64,000 nucleotides of DNA. It comes from Metridium senile (Eukaryota; Cnidaria; Anthozoa; Actiniaria; Metridiidae). A program made the position numbers and the translations under genes. The stretch spans positions 7,497,694-7,561,693 of the forward strand of contig OX459100.1 of NCBI GenBank assembly GCA_949775045.1, given 5' to 3'. This document shows, piece by piece, positions 58,993-64,000 of the stretch; position 1 is the first letter of the stretch, and each line of letters starts with the position of its first letter. Under the pieces are notes generated by a model. It was not told where the DNA came from. It searched no databases and saw only the letters and a program-made list of their open reading frames with translations.

Positions 58993-59308
58993 AAACTGAA
59001 AAACATGAAGAACATTTGTAATTTATAACAAACTTTGAACTCTCAGTGAAATAGACTGGTTGCGTTTATCAGTGATTTTTTAAGACCCCAGCTACACGGA
59101 TCCGGATACTTTTGAAACCGCATACTTTTTGATGCGAATCGGCCTATCGCCGGATCGGATTCGTGTAGAAGAGGCCTAAGTGATTTTGAGATCAAATCGC
59201 GCTCGAATCAGTATGAGTTTCGGTGTGTGAAGAATTCACAATTAGTGTTACCATGTTACTGCATACACCTTAGAAACAATGACGATATCCACTTTGTTGA
59301 CATTTAAT

Positions 59309-59448
<140 letters not shown>

Positions 59449-59944
59449 ATACTCAAGTTTCTTTGCGTTAAATATAACTTTATAGAAAAATATTGCTAAT
59501 TACGTTCTTTCTTATCGATATCTCAGTTCTCCTATGGGACACATTGTTCCAGTTTAATATAGATTGTAATTTGATAGGATTTCGACGGACTGTTTTTTTT
59601 TTTTCGATCATATATAAATACAAGGAGATATTATCTACAATGCACGAATTAGTAAATTATTTTACACCGCTGGCTTCAATATATCAGTTGATTGTAAATA
59701 TCACCAGCTAGCACAATTATATACCTTACCATATTTAATACGTTGATACATTAATTAATAGTTTCTAATAAAATGTTTTAAACCACACAGTGTTTTTTTC
59801 GACTGGCCTGTCTTGTACATGTTTCAAAACCGCTCAAAACCTAAGTTTTTGCCTAAGTTTTTTTTTTATCATGACGCATGTGTCAGTGTACTTCTGCTTA
59901 CTCTTCCAGTCTAGCCATCGTCCGTCTGTATCTCTACCCTTGTC

Positions 59945-60063
59945 ATGCACCAGAGGCTTGACGAACTCTCTCCCTGCTATGTATTTTGCAGCTTGTTCGG
60001 CGCTTCTCGGCTCAAAATACGTAGCAGGGAGGAAGCTAGTCAAGCCTCAGATAAACAGGGTAC
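59945..60063. mobile_element. Foldback MITE, CTTGACTAGCTTCCTCCCTG arms
   Basis: CACCAGAGGCTTGACGAACT and CTCTCCCTGCTATGTATTTT against AAAATACGTAGCAGGGAGG and AAGCTAGTCAAGCCTC; family of 7209-7325. Confidence 0.8.
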
Positions 60064-60309
60064 TGTTAACTCTATCTGTCAGTCTATCTCTCGGTTTGTC
60101 TGTAGTCTCCCCATCCGGCGTCCGTTGCGGTCAAATGATGATTTTTTTAGCACAGTTTTCGAACAACTCATTTTCATAGATTATCAATTTAGTGCTTGTC
60201 TGGCGTGCCTTGGCAACGAACATTCCGATAGATCATACATGCAGGAGGGTCGACGTTGCGTCTCTCTCCCTCGACTCGCAGCCGTTTTTAGTATTGAGCT
60301 TCCTGTGTC

Positions 60310-60950
60310 TCTCCCCACGATGCGTGGGTGGGGACCGTCCCGCGTTAGCAAATTCTGATGACGTCTACAAATATTATACCATCAAGAAAATAGAAGCGCT
60401 AGCTCACCCCTTTTAGCAATGGAACTATCAGACTCTGCCTTCAAAGCACAATTTTGGATAACAAAAGATTTTCATTTTTTTTATCATTGTTGTTATTTCA
60501 AACTTTAAAATATGAATTTCACAACAAGAGAGATGATCTCTTACCCACATCCTCGGGAACTCAGGGGTAATCTTCTGTCGCTCATTTCTCTCTCCCAGAA
60601 AAAATACTTTTTTTACTGTCTTTATATAGCCTGCATGGCCCTGGGGGATTGGGGAGAGGCCCCCCATTCCCCTTACCCTTACCCTTCCGCCTTCCCCTTT
60701 CCCCCAGAGAGCCAGGCTACGCAGGCTACTGTCTTTACTGTACCGTGGACTTGCGTTTCATGTGACCAAGAGATATCAACTTCCCATCATGCGTCACTTC
60801 CGGCAATAACACTGAAAAACATGTCCGAATGTCATGGATAAGGACAAGACTGAACAAATATACAGCTCATTCTGAATCTAGGGAAGCCGAGGAGATCAGC
60901 TAAAGATATATGCCTAAAGAAGAAGAAACAAAAAGTAATAGTGGCAGCTG
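60310..60950. repeat. Duplicated upstream region of the second ARF copy
   Basis: GTGGGTGGGGACCGTCCCGCG and TGATGACGTCTACAAATATT match 57590-57650. Between them and the ARF copy lie an inserted CATCCTCGGGAACTCAGGGG repeat arm (60550) and a GGGGGATTGGGGAGAGGCCC block. Its position upstream of both ARF copies marks a tandem duplication of about 2.6 kb. Confidence 0.65.
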
Positions 60951-61510
60951 ATGGGTCCGTGGCTTTCAAGAAAATTTCAGTGTCGCTACTTGAAGGAAAT
61001 AGGCCGCAATGAAATCAGAATTTTACTCCTCGGTTTAGACACTGCAGGAAAGACAACAATCCTTTACAAGCTAAAATACGACGAGACTTTCAGCACTGTT
61101 CCAACTATTGGCTTCGCCATAGAAACGATCATATGGAAAGGCCTCACTTTAAATCTCTGGGATATTGGAGGACTCGAAAAGTTAGGCCTTTATGGAAGCA
61201 CTACTATAAGGCAACAGATGGCGTCATTTTTGTAGTCGATAGCTCTGATAATTCAAGGATTCTTGAAGCAAGAAAAGAGTTCTATGGTATCGTTGATTCA
61301 AAGCAACTTCGTAATGTTCCAGTTCTTGTGCTAGCAAACAAACAAGACCTGCCTAATGCTATGAAATCTAGTCAGTTGTTACATGAACTAGGGCTTGTCA
61401 CTCACAAGAAGAACCCGTGGCATATCCAAGAAACATGCGCAAAGACTGGAGATGGTTTGTATGAAGGATTGGAGAAACTGTTCAAGATTATCAAAGAGTA
61501 CAAGCAGTAA
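60951..61510 (+). pseudogene. Second ARF copy, frameshifted, with Gln to Leu at the catalytic site
   Basis: Starts MGPWLSRKF with an intact P-loop (GLDTAGKTT) and switch I (VPTIGF). After DIGGLEK one nucleotide is missing at about 61181-61184, so the frame moves by one. The other frame continues correctly with [13 protein letters not shown] through NKQDLPNAM to the end, KEYKQ. The catalytic Gln of DVGGQ is Leu here (codon CTC), before the frameshift. The last 130 bp are almost identical to the upstream ARF while the first third has diverged. A single-base assembly error could mimic the frameshift, but the Gln loss and MGPW change would remain. Confidence 0.85.
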
Positions 61511-61519
61511 TCACTCTCA

Positions 61520-61780
61520 GCTGAGGGGGCTTTCATTTATTAGTGTATGGGGGGTAGGCAATATTGAGAGGGGGTCACGTTATTTTAGGAAGCTATATGG
61601 GGAGGGGGGTTGTTATTAATTGTATGCTGTTTTATAGGGGTTTAGTAAATACTGGACAAAATAAAAGGGGGTATGATATTTTTGCTGACCAGGAAGGGGG
61701 GTTGGATAATATTTGGAAAAGATAACCAGTGATATTGCTGACCCCCTATACATTAATATATGAAAGTCCACTAAAAGTCT
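61520..61780. mobile_element. MITE downstream of the second ARF copy
   Basis: Ends GGGGGCTTTCATTTATTAGTG and CATTAATATATGAAAGTCC, with GTATGGGGGGTAGGCAATAT against ATTGCTGACCCCCTATAC-type sequence inside. Confidence 0.7.
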
Positions 61781-62774
61781 ATTAAGAGTATGTGAGTTGA
61801 GTTTGTTTGGTGTTATTCTCTCCATTACAACAAGGTTTTTAAGGTTATGATCCCTTGGCAAAGTTCAACATGAGTTGAATGCTGTATGTATAAATATTGA
61901 ATGAAGTATATATAATGACAAATGATAATTTTATTAAACCGTAGTCGTAGCAACTAAAATCTTACACTAATAGTAGTATTGATACAAGAAATGTGAATCC
62001 ACAAACATTTTGTGTTACCATGGAGACTATGCAGATGATTTTCTTGATTTAAGGAGCATTTGTAATTTCTGATTGTCCAGTTGCTTACAAACCATCATAT
62101 TTAAAAATGCTGAAGAAAAAAAAAAGAATATTGGTATCCATGGTGATTTTATATTGAAACACTGAAAAAAATCAGTTTGTCCAAAGCTAACAAGACTGGT
62201 ATATTAAAATGTTCATCACTCTATTGGTAAATACTTTGCTGGACAGTTAATTAGTATGTTGGTCCTTTAGTGAGTGTGATCAAACCTTCCATGGCAGAGC
62301 CATGTTGTAATGATGGTTGTAGAATGTTAAGAACATCATGGAGTGTTTCCAATATAGTTTATAGTCAACTTTGACTGTACTTGGTTGAAGCAACCCTAAA
62401 TATTAATGCATCTACTAAACAACAAATAGGATTACAAGAAAAAAATGCTAAAAAACTATACTTCAAATGGAATAAGTAAGATTAATACCTCTAAGCCCCT
62501 CTCCCAAGAAAACCAAAGATTTCAGTACCCCTAACAAGACTTGTATATAGGCAAATGTTTATCACTCTGTTGGTACGTACTTTCCTGGACATTTTTTATG
62601 TTGGTCCTTTAGCGAGTGTGATCAAACCTTCCATGGCAGAATACGATTACAAGGAAAAATGCTAAAAAACTATTATTTAAATGGAATGAATAAGATTAAT
62701 ACCTCATGGGTGATTAACTGCTTAGCCCCTCCCCCAAGAAAATCAAAAATTTCAGTACCCCTCCCTCAGGGGAT
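61781..62774. repeat. Intergenic region holding a diverged tandem duplication
   Basis: GTTGGTCCTTTAGTGAGTGT followed by GATCAAACCTTCCATGGCAG occurs at about 62258 and, with one change, at about 62593. AAATGCTAAAAAACTAT and AAGATTAATACCTC occur after each. The spacing is about 330 bp, then 240 bp, so the second copy is shorter. It ends just downstream of the unknown gene's stop and may be in its 3' UTR. Confidence 0.75.
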
Positions 62775-63111
62775 TTACAGATCTACAATTAATGCTGAGT
62801 CCAAGTAGATTCTGTCAACTCCAATATCTTCACAAGTATTGCCAATCCAATAGTTTCTCCCTGATTCATTGCGAACCAGCTTCTCACCACTTTCTAATTT
62901 TCTGTAAGCATCGATGAAAGGGATTCCAAATCTCCACTGACGATATTCAGTGCGTTTTCTCTTAGATCCATGTTGAGTGTAATGGTATTTGGTGTCATGG
63001 GCTGGATCAAGGGACTCAGGAGGAGAGGGGTTGAACTTGTAGATTTGATGCCATTCATCAACATCTCCATCTTCAAACCATCCATTTTCATAGACATCAT
63101 CAGTCTGATAC
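62775..63111 (-). CDS. Unrecognised gene, last exon (partial)
   Basis: A minus-strand exon after a TTTAG acceptor. One nucleotide completes the previous codon, then 111 codons run to TAA at 62777-62775. The protein end is polar and aromatic: YENGWFEDGDVDEWHQIYKF, HYTQHGSKRKRTEYRQWRFG and IDAYRKLESGEKLVRNESGR. It has a basic SKRKR cluster and a single Cys near the C-terminus. The long stop-free, compositionally ordinary sequence and good acceptor support a real exon. I do not recognise the family. Upstream exons would lie to the right, in or beyond the repeat at 63140-63665. Confidence 0.6.
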
Positions 63112-63139
63112 CTAAACCAAGATAAATGACATAAGAATT

Positions 63140-63668
63140 AAAGTACATATATGGGTTCACCAGATTTCACTTTAAATTAAAGTTTTGACCACTATGATCA
63201 TTGGCCAATTCATGTTTTTTTATTGTGTTGCGATTTCACCTCCTTTTATGCCGTCCAACTTTACAATGAGCAAATCAGAGCAGTAGCACGGCCCGATTCC
63301 GGCAATGACGTCATTCACTGGAAATATTTCATTGCTGTAACCTCCAATGAATATTACGATCAGAATTAACTAAAAATTCTTAATTCACCTTTGATTTAAA
63401 GTAGTTAAAAATAGATTTTTGATTTACAGCGCAAAGAAACACGATGGTAAGTTCCGGCAATGACGTCATAGTCGGTAGTTTCCAATCTATTTGAGGCGCT
63501 CCAAAATTGCACTACAGGTAGCCCAATATGCCAATTTTGGCCAACTTTGAGATTCAAGAAAATTTCCTTTTAAATTAAAAATCAAGGTTTCGACCCTCAA
63601 AGTTGTCTTACCTCATCTCAATCTTTATATCCAAATGAAAGCTGACGAACCCATATATGCACTTTAAA
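63140..63668. mobile_element. Foldback element, AAAGTACATATATGGGTTC ends
   Basis: Left AAAGTACATATATGGGTTCA and right GACGAACCCATATATGCACTTTA. Inner pairs include CCGGCAATGACGTCAT (63298 and 63454, direct) and TTTAAATTAAAGTTTTGACC against AAGGTTTCGACC. The rest, to 64000, is AT-rich with a GATGGTGATG tract and no visible gene. Confidence 0.7.
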
Positions 63669-64000
63669 GAAAACTGGGTGCTGATTGGTTTGAGGATCTC
63701 AAACATTTTTTTTATAATCACATACAATGTTTTGAGTGCTTTTTAATAATCAAATGTGTGGTTATACTGAAATAATTTTTTTCAGGCTCTATAAAAATCA
63801 GTGAATTATAACCTTGATTTGGTGAATAATATTTTGTTAATTAGAATGATGGTGATAGAGGTTATGGTGGTGATGATGATAAATAGTGATTATAATGATT
63901 ATGAAGATGTTAATGGTGATGATGATTAAAATGATAGTGATGATTGTGTTTGTGGTGGAAATTAAATGCCTTATGATAATTAATACTGAAAATACAGATA

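Noticed and set aside
59790..60416. Overlapping frames of 74-137 residues downstream of ARF
   Set aside because: They run through the 59945-60063 MITE and the duplicated ARF upstream block.

Overview
This window is nuclear DNA of an animal. Its genes carry many short phase-conserved introns with GT-AG borders, and the DNA between them is AT-rich and packed with palindromic miniature transposons, satellites and microsatellites. The gene set is metazoan (EDEM2, inositol monophosphatase, ASRGL1, a C16orf87 homologue, ARF). The style of the repeats suggests a cnidarian, most likely an anthozoan; that assignment is my inference and was not tested by any search.

Layout. 1-658: 60-bp acidic-codon minisatellite. 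704-962 (-): first two exons of an unrecognised coiled-coil gene, divergent from EDEM2. 1409-8447 (+): complete 11-exon EDEM2. 10298-18272 (-) and 20165-27629 (-): two tandem 8-exon inositol monophosphatase genes with identical exon lengths and intron phases (278 aa each). Intron 6 of each is filled with a different large tandem array: a 177-bp satellite in the first, a 16/128-bp minisatellite in the second. 27641-36300: a tandem duplication of about 3 kb that begins just upstream of the second gene's start codon. It carries two copies of an unrecognised tail-anchored protein gene. One copy is split by a 1.8-kb element with Helentron-type ends; the other has a 5-nt deletion that shifts its membrane tail out of frame. 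37116-39991 (+): ASRGL1-type isoaspartyl peptidase/L-asparaginase. 41684-46833 (+): predicted membrane-anchored ML (MD-2-related lipid-recognition) protein. 51750-57368 (-): C16orf87/UPF0547 homologue with two AT-hooks. 58414-58992 (+): intronless ARF-family GTPase, followed at 60951-61510 by a frameshifted second copy. 62775-63111 (-): last exon of an unrecognised gene.

The genes do not form a pathway. EDEM2 acts in ER glycoprotein degradation, the IMPases in inositol recycling, ASRGL1 in isoaspartyl/asparagine hydrolysis, the ML protein probably in lipid binding, and ARF in membrane traffic. The most unusual parts are the paired but unrelated intron-6 arrays, the near-identical exon 3 shared by the IMPase paralogues with a third transposon-split fragment, the Helentron-like insertion resolved by its empty site in the sister duplicate, and the ARF tandem pair.

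Exon borders come from reading frame, splice consensus and remembered family sequences. UTRs and transcription starts are not resolved. Repeat borders are good to a few bases where a target-site duplication is stated, and otherwise approximate.
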